Of a stretch of 64,000 bases of DNA, positions 1 through 8,670 are shown in pieces. How positions within the stretch are numbered: the stretch's first letter is position 1; every line of letters starts with the position of its first letter. The DNA is from Phenylobacterium montanum. GTDB taxonomy: Bacteria; Pseudomonadota; Alphaproteobacteria; Caulobacterales; Caulobacteraceae. The position numbers and the translations under genes are program-made. The stretch lies in assembly GCF_018135625.1 (NCBI RefSeq), contig NZ_CP073078.1, positions 1,178,001 through 1,242,000 of the forward strand, in the 5' to 3' direction. The notes below the pieces were generated by a model that was given only the letters and a program-made list of their open reading frames with translations, was not told the DNA's origin and did no database searches.

Positions 1-789
1 ATCTGCGTGCTCACCGGCGAAAATCACCCGCCCTGTCAGTTCGAGTTGCTGAACCAGCGCCTCGATCGCCCGGCGACGTGGTCCGTCACCGACAAAGAGC
101 AGTTTCAGGTCGACGCCCGTCTCGATAAGGCGCCTTGCAGCCCGAAGCAGGAGCTCATGGTTCTTTTCGGGACGGAAGCTGGCGAGGACGCCGACGACAT
201 AGTCTTCGGGCTTGAGTCCCAGCCGCTGCTTCGCGATGGCGCGCGGCTCGCCGCCATCAAAGCGCTCCAGGTCGACGCCGTTTGGGATGGCGACAGCCGT
301 AGGCGTGCGAAGCCGGCGACCGCGCCAGTGGGCCATCTGGTTGCGGCTGACGAAGACCAGCGTATCCAGCCACCTGACGGCCAAGCGAAACAGCGGCAGT
401 CGGCGCTCGTCTGCCGGCAGCAGCAGGGTGCTGTGAAAGGTGCACACCAGCTTGGCCCGGGTGGCGCCCAGCGCGCGCAACAGTACAGCGCGAATGGCCA
501 TGGCCTCGTTGACGGCCACAATGATGTCGGCGTCCGCCGCCCGGAACGCCTTGTAGGCCATCACCCAGCTTCGCAGACTGGTCATGCCCCGGAGGCCGAG
601 CACCCGCACGCCTTCGCCGTCTGCAGCGTCCCGCAGGCCCTCGGCGACATGGCCGCCGTGAGCCAGCAGCAGGGTTTCGAAGCCACGGGCGCTCAATCCG
701 GCGCACAGCTGCAGGGTATGGCGCTCGGCCCCGCCCATGAAGAAGCCAGGCAGGTAGAAGGCGACCTTCGGCTTGGCGCGCACCTGCAT
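1..789 (-). CDS. Glycosyltransferase, GT4-like (partial; C-terminus beyond window start)
   Basis: Reading the minus strand from an ATG at 789 gives an uninterrupted frame that runs off the left edge, so only about 263 residues are visible. The N-terminus (KVAFYLPGFFMGGAERHTLQ) is the typical first Rossmann strand plus Gly-rich loop of GT-B glycosyltransferases. Further in are a VCTFHS segment, IPNGVDLERFDGG, and the start of the second domain with ASFRPEKNHELLLRAA and LLFVGDGPRR, all standard for family 4 retaining transferases. It should act in the cytoplasm or at the inner membrane, adding a sugar to a lipid-linked glycan. An in-frame ATG at 810 is an alternative start. The next upstream gene on the same strand ends 43-63 bp away, so they are probably co-transcribed. 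The donor sugar cannot be told. Confidence 0.88.
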   Translation of the reverse strand, partial: MQVRAKPKVAFYLPGFFMGGAERHTLQLCAGLSARGFETLLLAHGGHVAEGLRDAADGEGVRVLGLRGMTSLRSWVMAYKAFRAADADIIVAVNEAMAIRAVLLRALGATRAKLVCTFHSTLLLPADERRLPLFRLAVRWLDTLVFVSRNQMAHWRGRRLRTPTAVAIPNGVDLERFDGGEPRAIAKQRLGLKPEDYVVGVLASFRPEKNHELLLRAARRLIETGVDLKLLFVGDGPRRRAIEALVQQLELTGRVIFAGEHAD

Positions 790-852
790 CAGTCGGCTCC
801 CCGCGCCCATGACGGGTCATGGCGAGTTCCAGAGCGCCAAGTCGGACCTAAG

Positions 853-2082
853 TCAGGCTGCAACCCCGATCTCCCGATAGAGGGCGCTCATGGCGCCGTA
901 ATAGGCTTCTCGCGAATGGTGCTTCAGCGCAAAACTGCGCGTGGCGAGCGCCATGGCCTCGAGTTCGTCGGCTTTGGTCCGGCTCACGCGATCGAGCTTG
1001 TCGGCAAGATCGTCGATATTGCCCGACTCGAACGACCAGCCGGTCTGGTCTTCGACGATCAGCTCCGGAATGCCGCCGATGCGGGCGCCGATCAGGGGAC
1101 GGCCGCGAACGAACGCCTCGATGACGCTCATCGGGCCGTTCTCGTACCATTCCGAGGGCAGCACTACCGCCCGCGCCTCTTCGACTTCCGCCCAGAGTGC
1201 GGCGCCGGCGAGAAATCCGAGAAACGTCACCGGCGCATCAAGGGTCATGGCCAGGTCCCTGAGCGGCTCCTCGATCGGCCCGGTTCCCGCCAGCCGCACC
1301 GGGCGCCTTGAACGCGCGGCCGCCCTGATCAGCGTCTCAAGGCCCTTTTCCGGCGCCAGGCGGCCGAAATAGAGCACGTGCTCTCCCCTCCCCGGCTCCA
1401 ACCGATCGGAACTCGGCGCATCGACGAAATTGGGGATGTGGACGATCTGCTCTTCAGGCCAGCCCCATTCGATGAGCTTGGCGCGGTAGAAGCGGCTCGG
1501 CGCGATGATGCGATCCAGGTGGCGGCCATAGAGGTTGAGCGCCTTGTGCACGGCCGATTCGACCGCGATCACGCTGCTCGCCAAGGCCGAATCCTTGATG
1601 CAGCGGTAGCGAACGGCGTTCCAGACCCGCCCACCCTTGCAGCGTTCGCAAACACCGCCCGCGTTCAGCATCTTGTTGTTGGGGCAGGCCAGCTTCAAAT
1701 CGTGCGCCGTCATCACGACCGGCAACCGCCGCTGTTTGAGTTCGGCCAGAACCGACGGCGACAGGTGATGATAGATGCTGTGAACGTGCGCGACATCGAC
1801 CGCATCTCGATCCAGCAGCCTGGCGAGATTGTCGCGCGCTTCCTGCGACCAGATGATCTTCAGGGCGTTGCCGAGATTGCGCTTCGAGCCGCCGGCTCCG
1901 CCATAGTCGATGCACTCCGGGAAAAACGCCTCCTCCGCACAGGGAAGATTGTCCGGATGGCGCATGGCGTAGGAGCGCGTGGTCCAGCCGTGATCCGCAA
2001 AAAGGGCGGCGTGGTTGAAATAGACGGTCTCGGAGCCGCCGCGCCGATAGTGGTAGCTGTTGAGGGACAGAAGCGTCGGCAT
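853..2082 (-). CDS. Glycosyltransferase, GT4 family
   Basis: This gene encodes 409 residues with the two-domain GT-B layout. The N-terminal domain begins LLSLNSYHYRRGGSETVYFN, a glycine-rich loop for the acceptor side. A Cys-rich stretch (ACPNNKMLNAGGVCERCKGG) lies near residues 125-150 and occurs in a subset of GT4 enzymes. The donor-binding domain has LYFGRLAPEKGLETLI and the EX7E-like segment around PSEWYENGPMSVIEAF. The ATG at 2082 was chosen because homology begins at once there; a frame open to 2118 would overlap the preceding gene. The upstream gene stops 8 bp away, so this is an operon of sugar genes. It probably extends a lipid-linked oligosaccharide; linkage and donor are unknown. 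Confidence 0.9.
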   Translation of the reverse strand: MPTLLSLNSYHYRRGGSETVYFNHAALFADHGWTTRSYAMRHPDNLPCAEEAFFPECIDYGGAGGSKRNLGNALKIIWSQEARDNLARLLDRDAVDVAHVHSIYHHLSPSVLAELKQRRLPVVMTAHDLKLACPNNKMLNAGGVCERCKGGRVWNAVRYRCIKDSALASSVIAVESAVHKALNLYGRHLDRIIAPSRFYRAKLIEWGWPEEQIVHIPNFVDAPSSDRLEPGRGEHVLYFGRLAPEKGLETLIRAAARSRRPVRLAGTGPIEEPLRDLAMTLDAPVTFLGFLAGAALWAEVEEARAVVLPSEWYENGPMSVIEAFVRGRPLIGARIGGIPELIVEDQTGWSFESGNIDDLADKLDRVSRTKADELEAMALATRSFALKHHSREAYYGAMSALYREIGVAA

Positions 2083-2090
2083 GACCGCGC

Positions 2091-2969
2091 CTAGCGCGCG
2101 CGCTCTTCTGACGGCCAATAGCGATCCACCAGCTGACGAGTGCTCCTGATATTGCCCCGGCTGGAGGCGCCGAAGACGATCGATCGCATATTCGGCAGGT
2201 CGCAGGCCCAGGCGATGGCTTCCTCAGGCGCGATAGCGCCCGAAGCGAAGACCGACATGGCGATCGCCTGAAAGCGCCGGCCCTTCAGGGCGGCTTCATA
2301 GGCCTCGAGGCCGCCGCACATGCGGAACCCGATCTTGTTGATGTTGGCGCAGACGATGGGGTTCTCCAGCCCGGCCTGGTCCAGAGCATCCAGCAACAAA
2401 GGCAGGTTCATGGTGATGAAGCCCGGCTCGGCGCCATAGCGATTGCGCACATGCCGGTCGAACACCGCGAAGGCCTCGTACGCCCCAAGCCCCAGGATGA
2501 GATCCACCACCACGTTCTGCAAGAAGATCACCGGCGTCTGAAGGCCCCGGAACATCTTCATTTCGGCGTCGATCAACAGGCCGGCGAGGCCCTCGATATC
2601 GCGGTTGGCCAGGGACAGGCCGCCACGGATGGCCGCATCGAGCAGGCCCTGCTCGGGCATGAACCGGCGCAGGGCTCCGATCGGGCCGTCTTCCGTGACC
2701 GCATTGGCGTACTTATGCGCATAGGGCATGCACGGATAGAACTTGAAATCCGCATAGCGGTCCGGATGGGCCCGGACGTGGTCGCAGACCTCTTCGATCC
2801 GCTCGTGCGTCGTGCACATGAAGGTCTTGACGCCCTCGTCGTAGGCGGCGTCGAGCACGTCGATGATCGCCTGGGTGTCCTGAAAGCGGATCGACTGGGC
2901 GCGCGCCTTTTCCTCCGACATGTGGTTGACGCCGAAGAACTGGTTGTCACCGAACAGCAGTTTGTCCAT
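2091..2969 (-). CDS. Conserved protein of unknown function in sugar cluster
   Basis: The gene encodes 292 residues starting MDKLLFGDNQFFGVNHMSEE. No signal peptide or membrane segment is visible. Alternating strand and helix blocks (TFMCTTHERIEEVCDHV, FKFYPCMPYAHKYANAV, VIFLQNVVVDLILGLG, AIAMSVFASGAIAPEEAIAW, MRSIVFGASSRGNIRSTRQLV) look like a TIM barrel, and the ending is reminiscent of aldo/keto-reductase-like barrels that bind cofactor through a late Gly/Ser loop. I do not recognise a definite family or catalytic residues. The ATG at 2969 is preferred over longer readings because sequence further upstream is the other-frame shadow of the dehydrogenase gene, which ends 26 bp away. Position between sugar oxidoreductase and glycosyltransferase genes implies a role in nucleotide-sugar or glycan metabolism. 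Confidence 0.8.
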   Translation of the reverse strand: MDKLLFGDNQFFGVNHMSEEKARAQSIRFQDTQAIIDVLDAAYDEGVKTFMCTTHERIEEVCDHVRAHPDRYADFKFYPCMPYAHKYANAVTEDGPIGALRRFMPEQGLLDAAIRGGLSLANRDIEGLAGLLIDAEMKMFRGLQTPVIFLQNVVVDLILGLGAYEAFAVFDRHVRNRYGAEPGFITMNLPLLLDALDQAGLENPIVCANINKIGFRMCGGLEAYEAALKGRRFQAIAMSVFASGAIAPEEAIAWACDLPNMRSIVFGASSRGNIRSTRQLVDRYWPSEERAR

Positions 2970-2995
2970 GGCTATGCGACTATCCCTGGCCAGCG

Positions 2996-4081
2996 TCAGC
3001 GGCCGAACAATGAGAAACGACGCCCAGGCCGGGCGCGCCCGGCGAGCGGAGGACTTGACTGACGGGGGCCGGCCTGCGCGTCGGCGATCATCATACCGAT
3101 CACCCGATCCGTCTCGGCCGCGCTGGCGAAGCTGTTTTGAGCGGCTGTGCGGGCCTGGATGGACTTGATGAAGTGATCGATCTGGCTCGAGTACTCCTCG
3201 CCGCGCAGATAGTACCAGACGGGCTCGGTCAGATCGGTCGTGTAGCGGATGGTCCAGCCCTCGCGATAGCCTTCCGGGGCCGCCCGGGCGTCGCGCAGGA
3301 AGGTCTGGCACTCTTGCCGGTCAGCGGAAATCTTTCCGTTGGCGCCCCAAATGGTGACCTTGGTGCTCATCTTGCGTTGGGATTCGTCGCTCCAGTTGAC
3401 CGAGAGCTGGGCGCTGATACCCGGGTCGAACAGCAGGGTCGAGGAGACCTCGTCCTCGATATCGTTGGAAAATATCTTGGTGAGACTCGTGCCCGCCGCG
3501 GCGACCGGCTCGCCAAAATACCAGTTCAAAAGGTTGATCGGGTGAGCGGCGTAGTCGTAGAGGCACCCACCGCCCTCATTGCGCTGCGAGCGCCATGTCG
3601 ATCCCTTGGGCCTCAGGACGACGGGGCCATAGGCCTCGGCGAGCACGTGGCTGATCGGCCCCAGGACCTTCAGATCCAGCAGGCGCTTGACCTCCTGAAA
3701 GGCGCCGACGAAGCGGTAGTGATAGCCGACCTGATTGACCAGGTTCCGCTCCTCGGCGAGCGCGGCCAGTTCGGCGGATTCGTTCGGATCAAGGCAGAAC
3801 GGCTTTTCGCAGAAGACATGCAGGCCTCTGTTCAAAGCCTCGCGCACGATCCCCGCATGCAGTCGCGTGGGGGTGGCGACGATCAGCGCATCGAGCGGCT
3901 CCTTGTCCAGGAGTTGCTGATAGTCCGGGTAGACCCGCGCGCCTGTGTATTTGTTCAGGACCTCGAGCAGATAGCCTGTGGTATCGCACACGCCGGCGAT
4001 CTCGACCTCAGGGTGCGCCCTGACGATCGCATAGTGGGACAATCCCATCTTGCCCAGGCCGATGACACCGACGCGAACCAC
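2996..4081 (-). CDS. Gfo/Idh/MocA family NAD(P)-dependent sugar oxidoreductase
   Basis: The gene encodes 361 residues. The N-terminal Rossmann fold has RVGVIGLGKMGLSH (GxGxxG) and VEIAGVCD. The family signature CEKPF is at LHVFCEKPFCLDP, where the lysine is the conserved catalytic/binding residue. The C-terminal half has GGGCLYDYAAHPINLLNWYFG, containing the conserved His used in substrate binding. It should oxidise or reduce a nucleotide-linked or free sugar to supply precursors for the polysaccharide. The GTG at 4081 is chosen because AGGAGG sits 5 bases upstream and the Rossmann strand follows immediately; there is no suitable ATG. The upstream glycosyltransferase gene stops 37 bp away. 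The substrate is not deducible. Confidence 0.9.
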   Translation of the reverse strand: MVRVGVIGLGKMGLSHYAIVRAHPEVEIAGVCDTTGYLLEVLNKYTGARVYPDYQQLLDKEPLDALIVATPTRLHAGIVREALNRGLHVFCEKPFCLDPNESAELAALAEERNLVNQVGYHYRFVGAFQEVKRLLDLKVLGPISHVLAEAYGPVVLRPKGSTWRSQRNEGGGCLYDYAAHPINLLNWYFGEPVAAAGTSLTKIFSNDIEDEVSSTLLFDPGISAQLSVNWSDESQRKMSTKVTIWGANGKISADRQECQTFLRDARAAPEGYREGWTIRYTTDLTEPVWYYLRGEEYSSQIDHFIKSIQARTAAQNSFASAAETDRVIGMMIADAQAGPRQSSPPLAGRARPGRRFSLFGR

Positions 4082-4118
4082 CTCTACCTCCTGAAGCCCC
4101 ACTACCTGAAAGATCGGA

Positions 4119-5276
4119 TCAGTGCGCCGCAGCGGCTGTCTGCCGCTCGCGCCTGCCCTCGAAGACCGACAAATGCTGGTCGGCCACACTGTCCCATGAA
4201 TAGACGCGGCGCACATGCTCGCTCTGCCGCGCCGCGGTCTGCTTGAGCCCTTCGGGATCCGCAAGCGCCCCAGCGAGGACCCGGCGAAGATCGGCGATGT
4301 CGCCCTTCTTGAAATAGAGGCCATGCTCCTGAAGCACGTAGCGATTTTCCTCGATGTCGCTGCAGATCACCGGCGCCCCGAGATAGGCGCTCTCCAGGAT
4401 CACCGGCGACAGGCCTTCCAGATCAGAGGGCTGAACATAGGCGAAGCAGTTCTTCATCAGGGCGTGCGTCTCCGCCCCATAGACATAGCCAGGAAAGCGG
4501 ATGCGCGGATCCTGGGTGGCGCGAAGCGCCTTGTCGTAGTCGCTGGGGTGAGGGCTGCCGCCGACGAGAACCAGCGCCTTGTCCGTCGGCAAGCCCTCGA
4601 ACGCCGGGATCAGATAGTGCAACCCCTTGTCCGGAATGAAACGACCGACGAACAGGAAATATTCTCCACGCTTCAGGCCCAGGCGCGACAGGACGTCTTC
4701 AGCCTTCGCGTCGTATTCGACGTCAGCGCCAAAGGGAATGAAAGCGTATTTACGCTTGAAGCGTTTTTCGAAGAAAGCGCGCGTGAAGATGTTATCGAAA
4801 ATGATCTCGTTGTGCACGAACGCCGAAACAAACATGGTCATTTTCAGATAGGATTTGCCGAGCCACGACCATTTTCCGCGTTGCCACTCGTTTCCGTCTT
4901 CACTCAGAAAAGTTTTCTTCCCGAACAGCCGCAGCAGCAGGGCGAAAGGGCTGTTGCCTCCGTTCTGCATGTGCACGACATCGGCGCGATTGTGCAGGAT
5001 GATGTCGAGGGTCACTTTGGCCGAGTGCAGCAGCGCCTCCAGTCCTGAGCGCCGCGTCGTGCGAACCGCGCGCACGGTGACCCCCAGATGTTCGTGCGGA
5101 GGCGGCAGGGCTTCGCCGGGGTAGGCGCGTTCATAGGCTGTCACCTGGCAGCCGCGCGCCACGAGTCGGGGCAACAATTCCAGCACGTATTTTTCGGCGC
5201 CTGCGCTTCCGTCCCGCGGCGGAAACCGCCGAAAGCCGAATGCGGCGATGCGCAGGGGACGCGAGGACTGGATCAT
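4119..5276 (-). CDS. Glycosyltransferase, GT4 family
   Basis: The gene encodes 385 residues in GT-B form. The N-terminal half starts RIAAFGFRRFPPRDGSAGAEKYV, with the acceptor-side Gly loop. HMQNGGNSPFALLLRLFGKKTFLSEDGNEW contains a conserved active-site region. The second half has YFLFVGRFIPDKGLHYLIPAF, LVLVGGSP and YVQPSDLEGLSPVILESAYLGAPVICSDI, where the ExxxxxxxE-type donor-binding motif is kept (E in DLEG, E in ILES). Such proteins commonly annotate as rhamnosyl- or mannosyltransferases, but the donor cannot be assigned. Its start codon overlaps the stop of the RmlD-like gene by 4 bp (ATGA), indicating translational coupling. It probably builds the repeat unit of the surface polysaccharide. 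Confidence 0.92.
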   Translation of the reverse strand: MIQSSRPLRIAAFGFRRFPPRDGSAGAEKYVLELLPRLVARGCQVTAYERAYPGEALPPPHEHLGVTVRAVRTTRRSGLEALLHSAKVTLDIILHNRADVVHMQNGGNSPFALLLRLFGKKTFLSEDGNEWQRGKWSWLGKSYLKMTMFVSAFVHNEIIFDNIFTRAFFEKRFKRKYAFIPFGADVEYDAKAEDVLSRLGLKRGEYFLFVGRFIPDKGLHYLIPAFEGLPTDKALVLVGGSPHPSDYDKALRATQDPRIRFPGYVYGAETHALMKNCFAYVQPSDLEGLSPVILESAYLGAPVICSDIEENRYVLQEHGLYFKKGDIADLRRVLAGALADPEGLKQTAARQSEHVRRVYSWDSVADQHLSVFEGRRERQTAAAAH

Positions 5277-6193
5277 GCGCCAGCGTAGATCTTGGCCAGC
5301 CGCTCAGGATAGTCGGGGAAGTAGTCGGCGATATAGTCGGCCAGCGCCATGCGCCAGTCGCGCATCATGTCCATGTCCCTCAGCCGGAGGCGATAGTTGG
5401 TCAGGCGCTCCGAAGGCGGCCGTGGGGCGAAATATTCGCTGGCGAAATGGTCCGAGGAGACCCGCTCGATCGCCACCACCTCTTTCAGGCCAAGCACCTC
5501 GATCAGGGCTTCGGCCACCTCCAGGCGCCCGGTCTCGCCGCCGCAGACCATATTGTAGAGGCCATAGTAGCGGGTCTCGACCATGGCCGCGAGGTTGCGG
5601 GCGAAATCGACCGTATAGGTCGGAGTGCCCAGCCGGTCATCGACGATGCGTAACGTCCTTGAACCCGCCAGGAGCTGCTTCATCAGCTTGTTGATGAACT
5701 TCTTGTCCTTCGCGGGGCCGCCCCCCATCATCCAGCCCGCCCGGAAGATGAAGTGGTCCGGGACCCTCTGCACCGCCAGTTCGCCCAGATGCTTGGAGCG
5801 AGCATAGACGCCGAGCGGATTTGGCGCATCCCAGTCATCATAGAGCAGCTTGCCGCCATCGAAGATGCCGGCCGTGCTGATATAGACCAACGGAACGCCA
5901 TGGGCGCGCGCCAGGGTGCAGGCGTGCTCCACCGACAACGTGTTGGTGCGATAGGCGTCGTCGGGATTGGTCTCGCAATATTCCAGGTCGGTGTGGGCCC
6001 CGATATGCATCAGGATGTCCGGCCCGAACGCCGAGACCGAGCGCTCATAGGCGGCGAAGTCGCGGAAGTCGCAGAGCTGCAGCCAGTCCACATTGAGATC
6101 GATGTCGGTGCAAAGCACCTCATGGCCCGGAGCGAGCACCCGATGGAGCGCCTCGCCCAACATGCCGCCACAGCCCGCCAGATAAATCTTCAT
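5273..6193 (-). CDS. NAD-dependent sugar reductase/epimerase, RmlD-like (SDR extended)
   Basis: The gene encodes 306 residues beginning MKIYLAGCGGMLGEALHRVL, the GxxGxxG nucleotide-binding loop of RmlD-type short-chain dehydrogenases. The catalytic Ser-Tyr-Lys set is visible as YISTAGIFDGG (Ser/Thr) and LGVYARSKHLGE (YxxxK). DIDLNVDWLQLCDFRD marks the dinucleotide pocket and DRLGTPTYTVDFARN the usual substrate region of dTDP-4-dehydrorhamnose reductases. It probably makes a deoxysugar nucleotide (dTDP-rhamnose-like), but RmlA, B and C are not in the window, so another 4-keto sugar is possible. The ATG at 6193 was chosen over an open frame to 6262 because the Rossmann strand starts there. It is first in the minus-strand operon reaching to position 1. 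Confidence 0.87.
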   Translation of the reverse strand: MKIYLAGCGGMLGEALHRVLAPGHEVLCTDIDLNVDWLQLCDFRDFAAYERSVSAFGPDILMHIGAHTDLEYCETNPDDAYRTNTLSVEHACTLARAHGVPLVYISTAGIFDGGKLLYDDWDAPNPLGVYARSKHLGELAVQRVPDHFIFRAGWMMGGGPAKDKKFINKLMKQLLAGSRTLRIVDDRLGTPTYTVDFARNLAAMVETRYYGLYNMVCGGETGRLEVAEALIEVLGLKEVVAIERVSSDHFASEYFAPRPPSERLTNYRLRLRDMDMMRDWRMALADYIADYFPDYPERLAKIYAGA

Positions 6194-6595
6194 GACGCCC
6201 CAAATTGAAACTTGCCGACTGTTCCAGAGCGGGAGCACACCCCGCCCTGAGGGACCTTGCAAGGTCCGTTCCTATGGAATTCCAACCTAGGCGGGCCATA
6301 GCATGGATTTGTGAACGCACCGGTTAAAGTTCGTCGAACGGACCTCCAGCGAGGAGGCTCGCGCCGAAATGCGCCAATTTCGCAGGCGCCGGCGGCGTGG
6401 ATCGTTCCATTCTGGCGCGGATGACCCGGGCCGGACCGCAATTGATTTCGATCAATATCGGCATAGGCGACGCTGCCCTACAATTGCCATCCAACAAACC
6501 CTTGATTTTAGCCGAATTGTCTTGGATCAACTCGCGCCGCGTGAAAGAATTGGAAGCTGGCCCGATCCTTGCTGCACGCAGGATTGGTTCGGTGC

Positions 6596-6612
6596 TCCCC
6601 AATCATTGGGGA
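6596..6612. promoter_or_regulatory. Perfect palindrome, candidate operator
   Basis: TCCCCAATCATTGGGGA has two perfect 8-base arms around one central base. It lies 8 bases before a second inverted repeat and about 210-230 bases upstream of the sugar transferase start. The symmetry suits a dimeric regulator, but the protein is unknown. Confidence 0.4.
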
Positions 6613-6620
6613 CCCGCTCC

Positions 6621-6635
6621 TTATACTATGTATAA
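6621..6635. promoter_or_regulatory. AT-rich inverted repeat overlapping a possible -10 element
   Basis: TTATACTATGTATAA has 6-base arms (TTATAC/GTATAA) around TAT. TATACT resembles a sigma-70 -10 box on the plus strand, and TATACA/TATAAT-like sequence exists on the other strand too. An imperfect GTGTGAC/GTCGCAC repeat follows at 6641-6658. This may be a regulated promoter; no convincing -35 box at 17 bp was found. Confidence 0.3.
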
Positions 6636-6825
6636 ATTGGGTGTGACGCAGGTCGCACCTATTTTGGGCAGCTCGCACCATGTCGCGCTGTAGTCTGTTA
6701 TGGCGTCCGCGAATCTTTCGCGGGTGCAAAAGTTTCACTTTTCATCTATCCCAAGTGATGGTTTCAATAGCTCGCTGATTGTGGCTTTGTCTCCGTACGT
6801 TGGGGGCCCCGGGGGCGCAGGTAAA

Positions 6826-7527
6826 ATGCTGTCGCATACGAGGACATTGCAGCAGGGTGCAAAGTCGGGTCTCGACCTGCCGACGGTGTTCGAAATCGAA
6901 CAGCCCGCCGCCTTCGAGGAAGGCTCTTCGGCCGCAGCGTCCAGTCGGGTCAAGCGCGCCTTCGACGTGGTCGCGGCCATTCTCGGCATCATCGCTTTCC
7001 TGCCCTTGCTGCTTCTCATTTGCCTGCTGGTCCGGCTGGAATCGCCTGGACCGGTGGTCTTCCGCCAAAGGCGCGGCGGGCTGGGCGGGCGGCCCTTCGA
7101 AATCTTCAAGTTCCGCACGATGAGCGTCGTCGAGCAGGACGGCCCGTTGGCTCATGCGACCAAGACCGATCCTCGCGTCACGCGGATCGGGGGGTTCCTG
7201 CGGCGCAGCAGCCTCGACGAGCTCCCCCAGCTCTTCAACGTCCTGCGTGGCGAGATGTCGATCATCGGCCCGCGCCCCCACGCCGTCTTTCACGACGAGT
7301 ATTACAGCGAACGCATTCCGGACTACATGGATCGGCTGAAAACCCGCCCCGGGCTGACCGGCCTCGCCCAGGTGTCAGGCTATCGCGGCGAAATCCGTGA
7401 CCTGGAGGATATGCAGCGACGCATCGACTGCGACCTCGCCTATATCCGTGACTGGTCGCTGACCTTGGATATGAGGCTTCTCGTCAAGACAATCATCATC
7501 GCGCCCTTCGACCCCATGGCCTACTAA
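6826..7527 (+). CDS. Polyprenyl-phosphate sugar-1-phosphate transferase (initiating glycosyltransferase)
   Basis: The protein has 233 residues from the ATG at 6826 (an in-frame ATG at 6700 would add 42). One hydrophobic segment, [22 protein letters not shown], is followed by the conserved catalytic block of the WbaP/ExoY/PglC superfamily: [56 protein letters not shown], and [16 protein letters not shown]. It transfers a sugar phosphate from a UDP-sugar to undecaprenyl phosphate on the cytoplasmic side, starting the repeat unit that the neighbouring glycosyltransferases extend. It is about the size of monotopic single-domain enzymes, without the WbaP N-terminal membrane domain. Transcription is opposite to the operon to its left. 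The start is uncertain because no strong ribosome site is visible. Confidence 0.93.
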   Translation: MLSHTRTLQQGAKSGLDLPTVFEIEQPAAFEEGSSAAASSRVKRAFDVVAAILGIIAFLPLLLLICLLVRLESPGPVVFRQRRGGLGGRPFEIFKFRTMSVVEQDGPLAHATKTDPRVTRIGGFLRRSSLDELPQLFNVLRGEMSIIGPRPHAVFHDEYYSERIPDYMDRLKTRPGLTGLAQVSGYRGEIRDLEDMQRRIDCDLAYIRDWSLTLDMRLLVKTIIIAPFDPMAY

Positions 7528-7537
7528 CGTCTGGTGC

Positions 7538-7560
7538 TGATCAGGCGCACGCGCCTATCA
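7538..7560. terminator. Hairpin between convergent genes
   Basis: TGAT and AGGCGC at 7538-7548 pair with GCGCCT and ATCA at 7551-7560, with one bulged C and a 2-base tip (effectively a 4-base loop). It sits between the convergent sugar transferase and glycosyltransferase genes, overlapping the stop of the latter. No T-run follows, so it is only a candidate bidirectional terminator. Confidence 0.35.
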
Positions 7561-8670
7561 TGCGCCTTTGGACCGATCAGCGAGCAGTCGCTCATAGGCC
7601 TCCGAAAGCGCCTCGGCGACATGGTTCCAGTCCAGCGTGGCCGCCGATTTCACAGCCCCTTCGGTCAACTGGCGTCGAAGCGCCTCGTCCGCCAGAAAGC
7701 GGTCGATCGCGCTGGCCAGCCCTTCCACGTCGCTGGGTTCGACCAGCAGTCCGTTGAGGCCATGCTGGACAATCTCTGGAAGGCCGCCGATGCGCGAGGC
7801 GATCAGCGGCCGGCCGTTGGCCAAGGCCGCGGCGGCGACGCCGCTCTGTGAGGCTTCAAGATAAGGCAGAATGACCAGCTCAGCGCGCTGGAACTGCTCG
7901 ACCACCTCGTAGCAAGACAGGAAGTGGCTGACGACCTCGATATAGGACGCCTGTTCGGCGCGGGCGCGCAGCCGGTCCATCTCCTCCCCCCGCCCCGCCA
8001 GCACCAGCTTAAAGGCGCGCCCTTGCGCAGCGAGACGTTCGGCGGCGGCGATCAGCACCTCCAGCCCCTTGTAGGCTTCCATTCGACCGAAGAAGAGGAT
8101 GCGCCCAGGTTCGCTGGCTCTCAGCTGACCGCTCTCAGGCGCATGCATCAGGCCATGCTCGGTGCGGACCATCGGCCTGTCGGGCCAGAGCGAGCGCAAC
8201 CGGGCCAGTGTGAAGTCGCTCTGCACGTGGAAGAGCGCCGCGTCGGCCCGGATCATTTCGCGAAACGGCTTGCCCTCCGCCTCCAGGAATCGCGCATCGC
8301 TGCCGATATGAGGTTCGGCGTCGTGCACTGTCGCGACGACCGGCGCGCGGGCGCGAAAATACCTCGCCAGCCTTGCCGTGATAGCGTCAGCCTGCTCCTG
8401 CAGGTGGACGATGTCTGGTCGGAACAGCGTTCCCGCCATCAAGAGAATCGGCGTCCACAACAGCCTCCAAGGCCGCCGATCGGCCCGAAATTCGATGACT
8501 TTCAAATTGGCGGTCGCCGAGCGGAACCAATTGGGATCGACCTGGGCCCGTCTTTGACGGCCATCGAGGATCAAGAGCACATCAGCCCTCGCCGAAAGCG
8601 CCTCGGCCAGGCGGGTCGATATCTCCGCAAATTGGGGCGCAAAGAAAACTATGCGCCGCTTCCTCGCCAT
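7558..8670 (-). CDS. Glycosyltransferase, GT4 family
   Basis: The protein has 370 residues starting MARKRRIVFFAPQFAEISTR. The N-terminal domain has a TPILLMAGTLFRPDIVHLQ strand and VVATVHDAEPHIGS, with the His typical of acceptor sites. The C-terminal domain has GRILFFGRMEAYKGLEVLIAA, KLVLAGRGEE and the donor motif in LPYLEASQSGVAAAALANGRPLIASRIGGLPEIV. It should use a nucleotide-sugar donor at the inner membrane. An in-frame GTG at 8685 is an alternative start. The gene stands alone on the minus strand, convergent with the initiating sugar transferase and divergent from a methyltransferase. It probably contributes to the same polysaccharide. Confidence 0.9.
   Translation of the reverse strand: MARKRRIVFFAPQFAEISTRLAEALSARADVLLILDGRQRRAQVDPNWFRSATANLKVIEFRADRRPWRLLWTPILLMAGTLFRPDIVHLQEQADAITARLARYFRARAPVVATVHDAEPHIGSDARFLEAEGKPFREMIRADAALFHVQSDFTLARLRSLWPDRPMVRTEHGLMHAPESGQLRASEPGRILFFGRMEAYKGLEVLIAAAERLAAQGRAFKLVLAGRGEEMDRLRARAEQASYIEVVSHFLSCYEVVEQFQRAELVILPYLEASQSGVAAAALANGRPLIASRIGGLPEIVQHGLNGLLVEPSDVEGLASAIDRFLADEALRRQLTEGAVKSAATLDWNHVAEALSEAYERLLADRSKGA

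Larger units (their letters stand above)
6194..6825. promoter_or_regulatory. Divergent intergenic region between RmlD-like and sugar transferase genes
   Basis: About 630 bases hold no gene I can support. The stretch from about 6,440 to 6,650 is clearly more AT-rich than its surroundings and carries three inverted repeats close together (6596-6612, 6621-6635, 6641-6658). It must contain promoters for the minus-strand operon ending in the glycosyltransferases and for the plus-strand sugar transferase. Short open frames here lack ribosome sites and homology-like character. Confidence 0.55.

Noticed and set aside
7-1311. 434-residue plus-strand open frame at the left edge
   Set aside because: The minus strand here encodes two glycosyltransferases with recognisable motifs, so this is a high-GC shadow.
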